Origin: Setaria digitata
Taxonomy: Eukaryota > Nematoda > Chromadorea > Rhabditida > Setariidae
Assembly (NCBI GenBank): GCA_003640385.1
Contig: RCAB01000003.1
Span: 434,001 to 498,000 of the forward strand
DNA: 64,000 bases
Direction: 5' to 3'
Numbering within the stretch: position 1 is the first letter of the stretch; the number at the start of each line of letters is the position of its first letter. Below the pieces are notes generated by a model. That model searched no databases and was not told where the DNA came from. It saw nothing but the letters and a program-made list of their open reading frames with translations. The translations under genes were made by a program, and so were the position numbers. This document shows positions 1-13,084 of this stretch, in pieces.

Positions 1-567
1 CTATAAACGGAAGAAAAGTATAGAATTTGCCTTAAAGTTTTACTATCGATGAGCCAGGTGCCACCGGACATAATCTAATATTTCTTCAAGGAAGATTATC
101 ACATCCGATAATGATTTCAAAAATTTGACCAATTCGCATTCATTTGGAATCTTTCCATAGGAAATATTGGGAATGATTTAAACCAACAAATTAGGAAAAG
201 CATATTACCGTTAAAGTAAATATAAAACAGCAACAGACAAATTAGGATGTCATTGGAGGTATGAATTCCTGTTTCTCTTTTACCTCAATATTCATAATTA
301 ATGATGGCAAAAACTATGCAGTATGAATGTCAAGTATGAAGACTGCAATACTTTATTTAATTTGGGAATTCAAAAATTGGAAAAACTGAAAACATAAATT
401 GCTCAGAAGTTTAATCAGTTACGAATTGCTACCGTTGATTTTCGTTCGAAAACGCTGCATAGAGAATCTGATTACTAGGGAAATGCTGCAAAGTATCCGA
501 GATGCAAGTTTCACTCTAAGTGGCAGTCATGGTGGATCTTACAGAGAGATAAACGAGTGAAATAGTT

Positions 568-756
568 ATGTGCTTTAACATCAGAATGGATTCCTTTCCG
601 GAACAGAATCAAAATTCATTAAACCAATCGATGGACGGGTTGATTATTCACAAGAAGAGCATCGGTGCACCGCGAAAAACAATCACTTCCGGTATGAGAC
701 ATCACAGAAGGGTGAGGCTTGACATGCAATGGGAGAGCTTGGAAGAATTCATATAG
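568..756 (+). CDS. Possible small ORF, 62 residues, unknown
   Basis: This is a single open frame starting with ATG and ending TAG. A CTTACAG acceptor-like sequence lies about 25 nt upstream, which in a nematode could be a trans-splice site. The predicted protein is polar, with Asn/Gln/Ser in the first half and a basic His/Arg cluster near residues 44-50. I recognise no domain, and the opposite strand carries an overlapping 97-codon frame (702-995), so neither is secure. It may be chance. Confidence 0.15.
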   Translation: MCFNIRMDSFPEQNQNSLNQSMDGLIIHKKSIGAPRKTITSGMRHHRRVRLDMQWESLEEFI

Positions 757-3700
757 CGTTTGATTTGATAACAGAATGTGATCATCACAGAATTCATTGC
801 CACGATCTGTCGGGTTCTAAAACGATGCATAAATTCATTCCATCCTTTGTTGCTCCAAACTGCAGATGTCCTTTTCGTTGATTTTATCAAAATTGTCTGC
901 CTAGCCATATGCTTCATATCACTGTAGAAGCACCTGTTGCATTTTCGGTTTCTTCGTTCAGCAATCAGTTCAGTGAGCTGAACTTCATTGGACAATGCTC
1001 CTATTAATTGTTCTCTCTCTAATTACTTCATTTCCAATCTTACTAATCATTTTTCTTAAAAGGGAATGATCCATATTCGTCAAATGATTTGTCTAAATTT
1101 ATGGTATCAATTTGTACATTTATTGTTTTTCTTGCTTTACATTCAGTACCTGGCACTGTTGCAAAGATTACAAATGTGATCAGGGTGAAGGTTACTAGAA
1201 ATTGTGTTATTTGAGAAGTGGTGCTTCAGTCTTAGTTTCAGATTTGAGATAGGTCTTCCGAACTAGTAGATGAAAATAGTGAGCTATATATTGAATCAGA
1301 AATGGATAGTTGTGTTGATTACGAATGAAAGTATTGGCTCTCTTCAAAATATTTCCAACTTAGAGATATTAACCTATTGCTCCTTTAAAGGGCTGAGAAA
1401 AAATGAAATCTGCTGAAAGCTTTGTCGCTTTCCTTCTCTTTATAACTTGCATTTTAAAAATGGTTATGCTACAGAAATGAAACAATTTGCATGATAAAAG
1501 AAAGACCATTGAAGGGCCTAAAAGTGTCTTCCTCAGTCGCTTTACTTTCTTTTCCAATTTTAAAAAGGAGAAGGGACGCGACTAATGGCATTTCAATCTC
1601 TTTTCTACAGTACCAGCCAGTGCAAAAATGATCATAATAAACTGATTTTTCATTCGGCAACTGCGCACCTTAGGTAGAAAAAACTTTTCACCGTTTGTTT
1701 CGTATTATTTCAATACTGACATGAAGAAGCGACGGGAATGTCAGTAAAGTATTGGTGTTGAAATGAAACACAAAGAATTGCAAGTGCTTCAAGCAATCAA
1801 ATACTATAAACTTTGAACTTTACAGAAAGCATTTTCTTCCATATTCTGTAATAATTTTACTGAAAAAAACATCGAGAAGGATAACGACATAGGAATTGAA
1901 GGAAAAAAGTACGATCCCTTTAAGGAGGATATTTACACTGTTATGTGATAAGCACTTTGAAAGTTCAGCTTATCACGCATCTTAAAATTTACTCAAAGAA
2001 GTGGTACTGCAGAGACCTCTTAAGAAGAACTTTTTCAGCAGACCTTCAGCTATGCTCGTAAATAACCCCTCCGGTAAATGTTGAAAGTGGTCAGATAAGA
2101 AGTTTTATAATCAGGAATTCCATCCATACCATACTTGAAATTGCGAGAGGACCATAAAAGAGCACGTCGAGACTCCTGCTCTGTATTCGTTTATTTTCGC
2201 CATATAATTGAAAAGGCCGTGGCGTGGTTGAGTGCAAGATGAAAGGAATAATTTTTGGATTCCCAGTTTTTTTCTCAGCTTCTGATTGGCAAAAACCTTT
2301 GCATCACACATAGGTTACCGTAGATTTTGATATAACAATAAGGTATTCACAATGTGTACTTTGTTGTAGGAAAAGGGAACATGCGAAAAAGCGGCGATGG
2401 AATTAATGGCTTCTGAGCTATGGTCAGTAAAGTACGGCTGCTTTGATTTTCAACGTGGTCCACTCTTTCCTGCTTCATTAAGCAGTCCTTCCATCAACAG
2501 ACACATCCCGGCACTACCACTTTCCATTTCGTTTTCAGCATTGCATTTACCTTCAGTGATCTCGCTGGAAGTTGTTTTCAACTTTGCACCTCAACTTTCC
2601 ACTCATCACCTTTAATTAATTACTCTCACACACCAAATCATCTCTTGATTAATTAATTCAATCTGAAGTAGTTCATAATGGAGCAGAGGATCCGTGATAA
2701 ATCTCATTTCTTTCCTTCCTTCTCAGTGTCTTCCAACTTTAAAATAAAAATTGCCATCTAAATAATACCATTTGCTCCAGAATAAAAATAGCCATGTTTG
2801 CCTTTTGTCTCGATAAAGCTAACTACATTGCTTATTGCTCTGAATTCGAAGTAGTCTCCCAAACTTCGTTTCACTCTCTTTAATGAATTAGTCTAAACTT
2901 TCCTAACCATTTGAAGCAGTTATCAAGATTCTGAAAATGTCCTCCGGTTATTCGGGTAAAAAAAGGCAGCAAAAATAAATAAACTAATTCCTTCAAAGGA
3001 GTATGAGAAAAGCTAGAAGATTACAGTGTTTGGTGCAAATCATTCCATCTCTGGCTGCGTTTGCTGAATGCAAGTAAAAAAAAAGCCAATGCAGAAAGGT
3101 CAGGGGTGAGTACCAATTGTTTTTCATTTTTTATCCAATCAAGAAGAGAACTTTTTTTCACTATTTCCTCCAGATGGCTACTGTCCATCTAATTCTCGTG
3201 CATGATTCATGCACTGATCTGTTATCCTCCATTATATTCACCGTATTCTGGATGACCACGGCGCGTCTCCGCTGCTTCAGTCTAAATTCCTTACTTGCAA
3301 AAGAGGGTGAACCTTTGGCTTACGGAAGAAATGTTTCATTTTTCGCCGTTCACTAAATAACAGTTGTGTTGGAGTACGGTACTGTCTTACAACACGGCAT
3401 CGTTTCTCCTCCAACAGCAAGGAAAAGCTGGTACTGTTTCTTTTATCATTTCAAAGTGTCCTAAAAATTCCCCAAAGTTTGCTCTTTCTCACAACTTTCT
3501 TTCATTTCTCACTTTCTTCTTCTGTTTTGAATAACCCAAAACCTTTCTAATTTTCCACTTGCAATTGAAACGGTCAGTGTGCCGAAAAGCATCTTGTCGG
3601 GAATGAAATGATGAATTAGCAGGTAAAAGAAATTCTACCTACCAATCCAATTTAACTATTAAAAGGAAAAATAACTGCAATAATATTTGAGATTTTCTGG

Positions 3701-5338
3701 AAGGCCAACCAACTTTTGGGGAATTTCAACCTCATCTGTTTCAAAGTTCTGGTGGGATTAATCAAATTTTTGAAATTTAAGTAAGCGGTGAATTAATATG
3801 AAGGAGTAAGAGTTGAGTGATTTACAGCAAGTACTTCTCATTTAATTGATTTATGAATTTGGCGAATATGAATGAAGGAATTAGAAGAATGGTGTATGCG
3901 AAATAAAAACTGAAGTTATTGTTGGTGAAAAAGGAAGCTTGAAATTCGATCGAAAATGGAAAACGTGCTGAGAAAAGTAAATTTGAGATTTTATAGAAAA
4001 ATAAACATCGTTTGATAGTGAAATGATAAGTAAATACGGCATGTAAGTGGCAGCTTTTCTCTTCACTTTATTTCAAAAGCTGACCAATCGAACATTTTAT
4101 CAAGTCATTCTTGAATTTTAATAAATCATAGCAATCTTATTCAAAAAATATGTTCAAGCATAATATTCAAAAACTCCATAAACTTCTTTTCGCCAATCAT
4201 TTAGGATGCTAAGTTTTAATCGGAAATATTTTGTTTAGGCTTATTTATTAAAACGCTTTTTTTTATAACTTTCATATTTAACCTGATTGATATAAGCTTT
4301 TCTTCAAACCAACAGAGTGCAATTTTAAAGAAGAATTGTCGCTTCAAATGGCAATTTTAATTTCTCGAAGTTTAAAAAGCTGGAAAATATCACTGAAGTG
4401 ATACTTCTCGATAAATTTATCTTTATTTTTACTTTTTCAGTTCTCTTCACATTATTTAGTGTGTCATCCAATCGTAAATATGATGAAATTAAGTGTCTTT
4501 TGAGGTTCTAAATACTGCCAAATATTCTATCCTCAAGTTAAAATAGAACAAATTTTATATTTAATTCGATTACAAAAAAGCCAGCGTATTGAGATTTCTC
4601 GTCCGATCAAGTTGTCTTTTTTTTGTGCTGTGCTGAACAATCAACTTCTTTTTCTCAATAAAAATCGCAAAAAAATTGATAACAAATTGTGGTTGGGCGA
4701 AAAACGCGTTTTTGGGATAGTCTGCGGTTAGGATAAGGAAGTACAATTAACAAATACTATGTGCTATGCGCAGTCATCAATCTTTTTAAAGTCCTGTTCA
4801 ACTAATTATTATTATATTTTCTGAGATTTTAAAATTGATCAATTTTCAAACTTGAAAGAAGATTCTACAAATTTATACAGCTAAGCGAAGCAATTTTCGG
4901 CTAAATTCCTAAGCACGCATTCTCTAACTTGATAGGCATTGTTATCAAGAAATGCAGCCAGTGATAAATTGCTGAAAATTCCTTTCTTGGTGCTTTTTTC
5001 TTGTAATTCCCATTGATTGTGATGTTGATATGCATAAATATCGAAATGAAGAAAACAAAAAAAGATGACACAAATTTTATTTTTTTTTAATGATTTTACT
5101 TCCGATCATGGAGAACTCAGATGTCATGAAATATTGAAATAAAAACATTTTCCTACCGAATTATTATTTAATTTTAGCTGTGCTCTAAACTTAAGCAATA
5201 AGAAGTCTTAATTCTGATCACTTCCAGCTGTAATTCGTTTCAAGCTGAGAATGTAAAATTGAAAAACTCAGTTTGACACTAACTTGAAGAGCAAAATAAT
5301 GGAAAGTGTCGATTTGATTGTTAAAGATTTATTACAAA

Positions 5339-5440
5339 GAGTTCCGGTTTGTAATACATATTCTATCACGCTGATAACCTGATATAAACGAGTTCCGTCT
5401 GGAGTATGTATTTTATCATGCTGATAACCTGATGTAAACA
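5339..5440. repeat. Two-copy tandem duplication, period 51 bp
   Basis: Copy 1 is 5339-5389 and copy 2 is 5390-5440. Both begin GAGTTCCG and contain the shared block CTGATAACCTGAT followed by a TAAAC end. The copies differ at several positions, so the duplication is not recent. Confidence 0.8.
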
Positions 5441-6400
5441 GATTGCCATTATAATTGTTTTCACTTGATGAGAAAGCAAGAAAATTTTTCACGGCGTTTC
5501 AATTGCTAAATCAAAATTCTGTGACAAGAAAGAAATGTTTTTTGAACAGTTTGTTTGTGGCGCTTTCAGTAGTCAGAGAGATACAGACGCACAATTGTCT
5601 TGAGTACCCATTTTCTTGTTTTCCTCTCATTAAGTAAATTATTTTCCTGTTGACAAAAAGGAAAACATTCTCTCGCCAGAGAGTAAGCTCATTTTTTGTC
5701 GCTAAAACCTGCTTGTCTCCTATATTGCTACTGGTGCTGCTGGAAATTAATTGAAAAACAAAATATCTATGTTTAGCTACTTTTTTAGAGTGAATTTATT
5801 TATTTTTTCCTATCAGTCCACTTTATGAAATGTTGTTTCGAGGACATTTGCAAATTTTTAGATATTTTATTATCAGGAAATAAATCAATCTGAGGACTTT
5901 CTCAGAGGTCATTTATAACGTGTGAAATATGAAGCATGATCAGCATTTTGCGAGGATAGATTGCAATTTTAGACACTTAGACTGTGCGAAATTAATAAAT
6001 AGTCTATCGCTTGTTCTGATTTGGCTCCATTAGCACTTCTGAACGGAGCAGTGAGCACTGTTCATTTGGAGAAGAATGTCAAATTCGAAGAGAAGAAGCT
6101 GCCTAGTAAGCAGCGTGCCAAAGTGGCAAAATCACTCTCCTTTGACATATTTCTAATAGGAATAACTTTTAGAAAGGATCGAGATGCCTAAGGCCCAATT
6201 CATTCTTATTCTTGAGAAATTAATCAAATTAACTTTCGCCGTTTCGCTGTTTTCGGTGATGCACATTGTGAGATATAATGTCAATGTGACATGATAGTGT
6301 TCTTTCTATCAGTAAAGAATAAGGAAAAAGCAGTAATGGCTCAACGTTCTGGAGTGGCTGAAAAAAGATATTGCTTCAGGTGGAATTAACTGGCTTAAAG

Positions 6401-9353
6401 ATGTGTGACAGCTCAGATGGCAGTAATTTTGACAGAGAAAAGGAAGCGCAGTTACAGACTAATACTTCTTTCATGCAACCACCTTTCTTCAACGATATTT
6501 GCATACGTATTGTGACGATTGACTTGGCCAGCGGACTTAGAAATGGTATTTTCCGTTTCCACTTCATTAGAATTTAAAGGAAGTTTCAAATGTAATTTGA
6601 AGAATTTCAAACTTCGAAAGTTAAATAGAATTTCGAATGTGCAGCTGAAAGTGACAAAAGAGTGAAAGAAATGTAACTTGAAAAAGCCTGCGAACTATTT
6701 CTAGAAATCGTAAAGTTTAATTTTCAGAAGAACAAATATTAGCAAATAAGTTCCTACTAGCATTCTTTTCGTTGCATCTTCGTGAACTGATCCTCAACTG
6801 TAATTACTCAATCGACAGAAACAGTGGCGTTTTACAGAATATTCCAACCATTGAGCTTCACCTTGGCACCACTGCCAATGCTGGACAAGCTTTCAGAGTT
6901 ATTTTACGGTATCTTTATACCGGAGTGCTTGCATTCGGTACTGTACATCCTTTTCAGGTAAAACTTCACATCACTTCCATTTTTTCGCCATTTTTTTGCT
7001 GTAGTACTCTTTTCAACTAGCAAATCACGGTCTCAGACAATAGTAGAAACAGTTTTCTATGAGCTTACAGGTCTTGCAAGTATCTCGGTTGTGCCAAATT
7101 CCAATGGTAGAAATGCAAGTTGCAGAACTCGTAAAACTTTTCCTGTCTATTCAGCTTGATGAAAGCAATTGTTTCACAAGACAGCATAATAACATGGCTA
7201 GTAAGCATTTATTTTTAAGCCTATTTAAATTAGAGTCTTAGTTTTGTCCTCAGAAATATGTAACCTTGGATATATTTCTTTCTTGAAATTTTAAATATTA
7301 ATCATTCAGTTTCTTTCAGTAACCAATTGCAGCAGTTTTCAGTTGAAAAAGCTTCGAGCAAGACAGCATAGTGTTTAAATTTTTGAACAATTATTAAAAG
7401 AAACTTTAATTTTTGTAGTAATTTCAAACTCAACTAATTTAACAAAACAACGACGTTATGGACCAGTGCCTATAAAGAAAGAAATTAAGGAATTCTCCAA
7501 AATCAAATCAGAAAATGATTTGACGAGCAATGAATCGCTTGAGTAAGTAAATATTAGATAAGCCGGCTTCTCATTTTTCGCAGAACAGTAATCATTTTGT
7601 CTCGTGGCCTTCTTTTCTTAAACTATCTGAAGTTCAATTTTAATTTAACTGGACGAAGTCATTGCGGAAAAAGATGTGCTCTTCTGAAAAAAAAAAAAAA
7701 AAAAAATCCCTTCTGAATACCATTGCTGTTCTGAAATCAATTCAATTCACATAATTGTAACTTACTCTCTATCTTTAGCATATTGCCGAATGAATCTTTA
7801 ACAGTAGGACAATCTGGATCGGTCGAAAGATTCAATGAATTTATCCTCCCATCTAGTGATAAGGAAGGTTTGCATTTTTTTGATTCAGATCTATTCTTTA
7901 AAAAAAAAAAGTCTAATTTTAATTGGTTAGGATTATTACAAGCTTCAGTTCAAAAATGACAGTCAAATTTTAACTTGAAACGTAGTGTTTTCTTAACCTC
8001 AGTTTGTAAATATAGTTGTTGACATATTTGATTTCAGGTTGGTGTCGTAATAAGAAGTACATCGAGCAGGTGGCAAACGGTTATATGTGCACAGTGTGCC
8101 ACAAAGTTTACGGTCGTTACAATTCGGTGTCGTATCATGTTACCATATATCACCGCAATTCACCCATCAAATGTGACGAAAAAGGCTGCCCGTTTAGAAC
8201 TCGAGAAGCACGATACATTCACTTCCATAAATACTATCGGCATCATATTCCTCTGCCGGATAATATCGACTTAGGTATTTTTCGCTATTTTCCACACTTG
8301 CAAACAACCGAAATCTCTTCATTATTTCTCAATTTTTTTTTAAATTCAATTAAAAATCAATTATCGAGCTTAAAATCATCAGCACTGCACCATTGTGTGT
8401 TTCCGGATTGCAATAAACACACTAAAACTGAAGGTCTCAACTCTTGCTAGGTTCACGGAAATGTCCATTTTGTCGCCATGTGTCAAAAAGTCCTGCAATG
8501 CTTGAAAAACACATAAGCCGTCACGTTCAAGACGTCGACCGGGCTACTTCCGCTGCTCCTGGAATATCACGAACTCGTTTCTCAAGATATCCTCAAGCTA
8601 TATCGCATTTCCAATGCTCAAAATGTGGCTACAGGTATCATTTAAAGAAATAATTTCTCGCCTAAAAATTATGCAGTCAATATTCCTTGATAAAAAGATT
8701 GCAGCAATGATTTTCAGTCAATGGACATAGCTGAATGAAGCAATTTGAAATATATAGTGCATTTATAAGTATCCAAATATCTGTAATGAACTCATTTCGA
8801 TATTAGCCATAATTGCTTGTTTGAAACACAGAAAACATTGAGCAAACAAAGCAAAAGGAAGACGGAGATCTGCTCCCTTTGATCTTATCATATCTCTTTA
8901 TAGAGGAAGGACATCATATAACCTAGAACAACACAAATTATTTGTTCATAACAAGGAAGCATTTCGACGAAGACAATTCGTACCTGCTACCACTTCTCGC
9001 AGTGCTGACAGTGGAAGAAGTAATTCAAGTGAAATGTTTGAACGGTTCGATTTCATTTGTATTAAGCTTCAGCAAGTTCGTGTTTTATAGATATAAGAGC
9101 TCCGGATCCTAAATTGCCACTGAAAGAAATTTAGAAGATATTGAAATTCAGGAAATTATATTTTTTGATGAGCCTATTAAAAATTCCATTCTTTCGTCTT
9201 CTTCAGCAATTTTTTTGCAGGAATGGTAAAGTGCTACTAGTTGATACGACAAGAAGAACGGAAGATATTGTCGAAATAGCGACTGCCATTCCATCAACCA
9301 CAACGAAGACGATGCAGTTGGAGGCAATGTGTTTTGTAGCTCCTAAAGCATGA
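6401..9353 (+). CDS. BTB/POZ domain protein with four C2H2 zinc fingers
   Basis: Exons: 6401-6545, 6728-6957, 7071-7200, 7419-7542, 7779-7867, 8038-8274, 8451-8634, 8904 to 9044 or 9090, and possibly 9221-9353. All joins keep frame. Exons 1-3 form a BTB/POZ fold: a DICIRIVT strand, NKFLLAFFSLHLREL (the usual HK-x-ILA-x-S-x-x-F block), VILRYLYTG, then C-terminal helices. An acidic/Ser/Lys linker follows. Fingers: CTVC...H-x4-H, C-x4-C...H-x4-H (CDEKGC), CPFC...H-x3-H and CSKC...H-x4-H; each has 12 residues between the second Cys and first His. The fourth finger is split by the 8634/8904 intron and rebuilds exactly. Family knowledge: BTB-ZF proteins are nuclear transcription regulators that dimerise through BTB and bind DNA through the fingers. 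The start is the only in-frame ATG in exon 1. Reading exon 8 straight through stops at 9090 (441 residues); splicing to 9221 gives 470. I cannot name an orthologue. Confidence 0.88.
7687..7706. repeat. Poly-A tract, intronic
   Basis: About 20 consecutive A residues lie within the intron between exons 4 and 5 of the BTB-zinc-finger gene. Confidence 0.9.
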
Positions 9354-11460
9354 ATTTGCCTTTGAATCAGTAATACCTTTTTCTCACAACTCGAAACTCT
9401 ATCAGTATACATGAAAAATTTTGCTTCAACTTAAACAAAGCCTTTTAATTAATTAAATATCTTAAGTACTTCGAAGAAGTAGATAGTTTTATCAGGATTT
9501 TTCTATCCATTTAAGGATACAATCAACGGTCCAATCAGTTCGCAGGATCATGGCATTTCCTAATATTTTTGATATATTTTTTCTATTTTAAGACTGCACA
9601 AAATGAAATTCATTGCCAGAGTCATACACAATTCCTTTAATTTATTTCATTAAAACAGGTTTTGAAGATCATATTTTGCAGTACCTTAAACTGCTAACCA
9701 CTCCACAAAGTTTAACTCATAGTATTTTTCTCTTCTTTCTCAATCCTTAATATAAAAATACTTCTTAAATAACTTCTCAAATTTACAATATGAACGTTTT
9801 ATTTTATAGTATAAACGGGCTGTTGTACCGTAAAAAGTATTTCTCGAGAATATTTCGCAAGCTATGTATCTTTCGTGAGAATTCGAAAAAAAAAGCAAAC
9901 AACTTCTGAAATACTTTTTAAAACGAACAGCAGCCAAAAAAATGATTAAAATTATAAATTTAAACACATTTATCTTTTTCCCTTATTAAGTGAATTTTTC
10001 TTTTCAGTTTCTATGCAACTAAATGTCTTTGCAAAGCGCATTGCATCATTTTTCCTTTTTTTTTTTTAGATTGGAATTTCTATTTAAATTAACGTTAACC
10101 GAAAAAAGTAATTTCTACATTATAAGATCTAGTATTGGAATGAAAGGAAATTGATGAAAATCTAACACATCCAGTTTAGCTTCTAATGAATCCAGTAATT
10201 ATTCATTATGAAAAATGCGTGATGACGAAGTTTCACCCCGTTACAATACTTTCTTTCCAATCACGACTAGTGAGTGCATCTTTTTTTTTCCAGAAATTTT
10301 GAAAATGTAAAAATTCTACCTTCGATAAACCCTCACGTATTTATCCAATCATTTTGTTATTAATAATGCTTATATATATATATATATAAGATCAAATTTT
10401 TATTCCATCTGGTGCCTTAAAATAAAAATCAAGTGTTTATTTGGAAATTTTAAGTTGACAGTTTAAAAAATTTAACATTCCAAAATCAGAAAATTTGACT
10501 TCACATTTTTAAGCAGAAAATTTTTCTTTCCACCATTTCCATTAAAAGTTCAGAAGTAGAACCAGTAATTTCAGTAATTAATTTATACAAACTCGTTTAG
10601 CCATTTACTTCTCAAATATGAACAGGGCCTCGTATTCCACCTTTTCTGAACAGATAGCATTATGATTGAAAATATTTCAACTTTACAGCGATTAATTAAG
10701 AAAATCGTCCGAAAAATTTTTTAATTTTAGCTTCAAAAAAAAAAAAAAGAAAAGCAGAAGAAAAATTCTGGTTCAAAATACTTCCAGAGCTTTAAGTTTT
10801 CATGCTCTTTCTAATTTATATTGCAGAAGAATTTTTAAGCTCTATGAAGTTCGCATCGCTTTTTGAAATTTCAAATTTCTGTAAATTTGAATATGTAGAT
10901 ATTTCAATAATACAATTTATTGTTCTATAAGACTGTCTCAACAAATCAGTCAGATCACTGTTTTCATAATTCTCAAGCCGTAGAACGTTATTATTCAATT
11001 TGTCTTGCAACTCACACATTCTGAAGTATTGTGTAGGTTCTTAGAATGTTTGTTAAGTCTAGCCTGTAATATTGAGATCATGATATTTTACAGCAATAAT
11101 TTTCTATGCTGTTGTTTCAAGACTGAAATTTAGTTGATTTGTTAATTGGAACATAATTAAAACATTTAGAGTGATAGCCACGTTATCGTTATCGATATCA
11201 GTTTTAAATGGTTTATGCTCATCATAAGTGTTATGAAATCATTAATACGTGTTATGAAATTAGTCAATCTAAATTTTAGGCAACAAAAATTCATTATTTC
11301 CTAGTAGCAAAATTTGATTTGATGGCAGGCCGGTAATGGTAAAAGTAATTCAACTAGTAAACAGTAGTAGTTTATTCCATTTATCATTAACATCGAATAA
11401 GTAATGTGAGTGACAGTGGGTTAAGTTTATTGAATTAAAATTTAGACAACAAAAATATCC
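9354..11460. other. Intergenic, AT-rich
   Basis: I see no supportable exon here. The stretch includes homopolymer runs and the TA palindrome at 10369-10390. It likely holds the 3' UTR of the BTB-zinc-finger gene and the 5' region of the lysine-rich candidate. Confidence 0.5.
10369..10390. repeat. (TA)n microsatellite forming a perfect palindrome
   Basis: An alternating TA run is flanked by CT and AG, so the whole block from CTTATA to TATAAG is self-complementary. Confidence 0.85.
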
Positions 11461-13084
11461 ATGGATGGACAAAAGAAGAAAGAGCAAGATTTGAAGGAAA
11501 GGCAAGAAAAACTTTTAAGGAGGAAAAGTAAGCATCAGAAGGATACGGAAAAGGAAAAACAAAAAAGTCTGAGAAGCAAGAAGTCATCAGAGCAAAAGAT
11601 TACTCAAAAGTCAAAGCAATTCAAGAAATCAGGAAATGAAAAGACCTCAAAAAGGTGCAAAAATGATTTCAAAGGACAGGCGACAATCTGCCAGCATCGA
11701 AATATCACTGGAAATACTGAAACGGTTATCGTTGGAATGAAACTTAAGTGTTTCTGATTGTATAGGAGCAAGCACGAACATTTCTGTACAGGTAAGGCAA
11801 GGCACAATGCTCTGGAATATTGTTCGAAAACAAATTTCTAAGGAAAAAAGCAAATCGATCCTGAAAGAATGTCAAAAGAAGGAAGAAATAATAAGGAAAA
11901 AGACTGCGAGTTGTTATCGCTGCTGACAGAAACTTCCAGCCAAACATTTTTGGAAGCACAGAAAAAAACTAACAAAATTGGAACTCGCCACCCTGTCATC
12001 CTAGTTATCCATCACTGTTTCTGATCTTTCCCTTTTGAAGTCAACGAGTGACGCTATCTTGTTGACTTATTCGAAACTTCATGAATACACGTCTAAGGAC
12101 TTATTTATGCAAGCTATTTTGGAGCTTAGCTTCGACTGAATGTTTAGACTAAGCAATTAATGTTCTTAACAGAGTGAAAAATGTCGATTTATTTGACATT
12201 TTAATTTTTAAAATCTTTAGCTGTGAGGACAGCCAAGTTTTGCACAGTAAAAATAATTTAAAGTATATAAGCTTAAAAGTAGGCCAAATATTTCTGCGAA
12301 ATAGCAAGCCCGTATTTTTTAATCCAAGTTAGCTTCGAAAAATGTAAAGTTTCTTGTGATAAAAATCATGATAATGATGATAACTCTGACCCATGATATT
12401 GTGTTTTTTTAGCCAAAAAAAAAGAAAAAGAAGTTTAAAAACCAACAAATTTCCCAAGAAATATTTGAAAATTCAAAGTTTGAAATTTCGAATTACAATT
12501 CGACTCGAATCACTATTTCGGTTACACAGTTAATCTTTATATCAACTTTTGAATAAATAATAAACCAAAAAATGATCTCTTGTCAAAACGAATAACGCTT
12601 GTAGCATTTTGCCAGAGACTATTTGATTTGTGGACAGTAGAGGGATTACATTAAGACAAGACAGATACTGAAATAAATACCTAAACCATTCTAGTACTCC
12701 AATGGATACAAATTTGGCAGACAAAGATGATTATGTGATGAAGAAACCGAATGACAATGTTGAAAGGAAGCGGAAAAACGAAATTGAAAAAGTATTTATA
12801 TTCAATATTTTGATCATATTATTGTATAACGACACAGTAATAAAAAATACAATAATCAAACCATTAAAGGAGCCTTAATTTGGACTTAAATTTGTAAGGT
12901 AAGAGGACATCATTGAAATTGGTCATTTTGTAAATTTTTTACAAGTTTACTTTCAAAGTTGTCATAAACAAACAAAAATTGAAGTGACGTTCAGGAAGAT
13001 GAAAACAACACACTATTTAATATAGACCCTGTGATGCCGGAAATGGATTTACCATCTCTTCATTTAAATACCAAAACGGAATAA
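11461..13084 (+). CDS. Possible lysine-rich protein of unknown function
   Basis: The first frame opens with ATG at 11461, 15 nt after a TTTAG acceptor-like site. It is extremely rich in Lys, Glu, Gln and Ser with almost no hydrophobic residues, as in a nuclear or coiled-coil-like disordered tail. A phase-consistent model is 11461 to about 11655, about 11867-12020, 12721-12791 and 12995-13084. The last exon starts after a TTCAG, codes for EDENNTLFNIDPVMPEMD and a short tail, and ends TAA. The last join (NEIEK to EDENN) is the best supported; the earlier joins use weak donors. No known domain is seen. It could be two small genes, or chance open frames in A-rich DNA. Confidence 0.3.

Larger units (their letters stand above)
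1..6400. other. Intergenic stretch without a supportable gene
   Basis: I see no exon chain with family motifs on either strand. Short open frames exist (for example 568-756 + and 702-995 -), but none has a recognisable domain or continues through splice sites. A tandem duplication lies at 5339-5440 and is listed separately. The last part, up to 6400, is the likely promoter and 5' UTR of the BTB-zinc-finger gene. A splice-acceptor-like TTGCTTCAG just upstream of its ATG could be a trans-splice (spliced leader) site. Confidence 0.6.

Noticed and set aside
702..995. 97-codon minus-strand frame
   Set aside because: No motif, no splice continuation, and overlapped by an equally plausible plus-strand frame.
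2397..2615. 72-codon plus-strand frame rich in Ser/Pro/Leu
   Set aside because: Low-complexity composition, no acceptor before the ATG, no domain.
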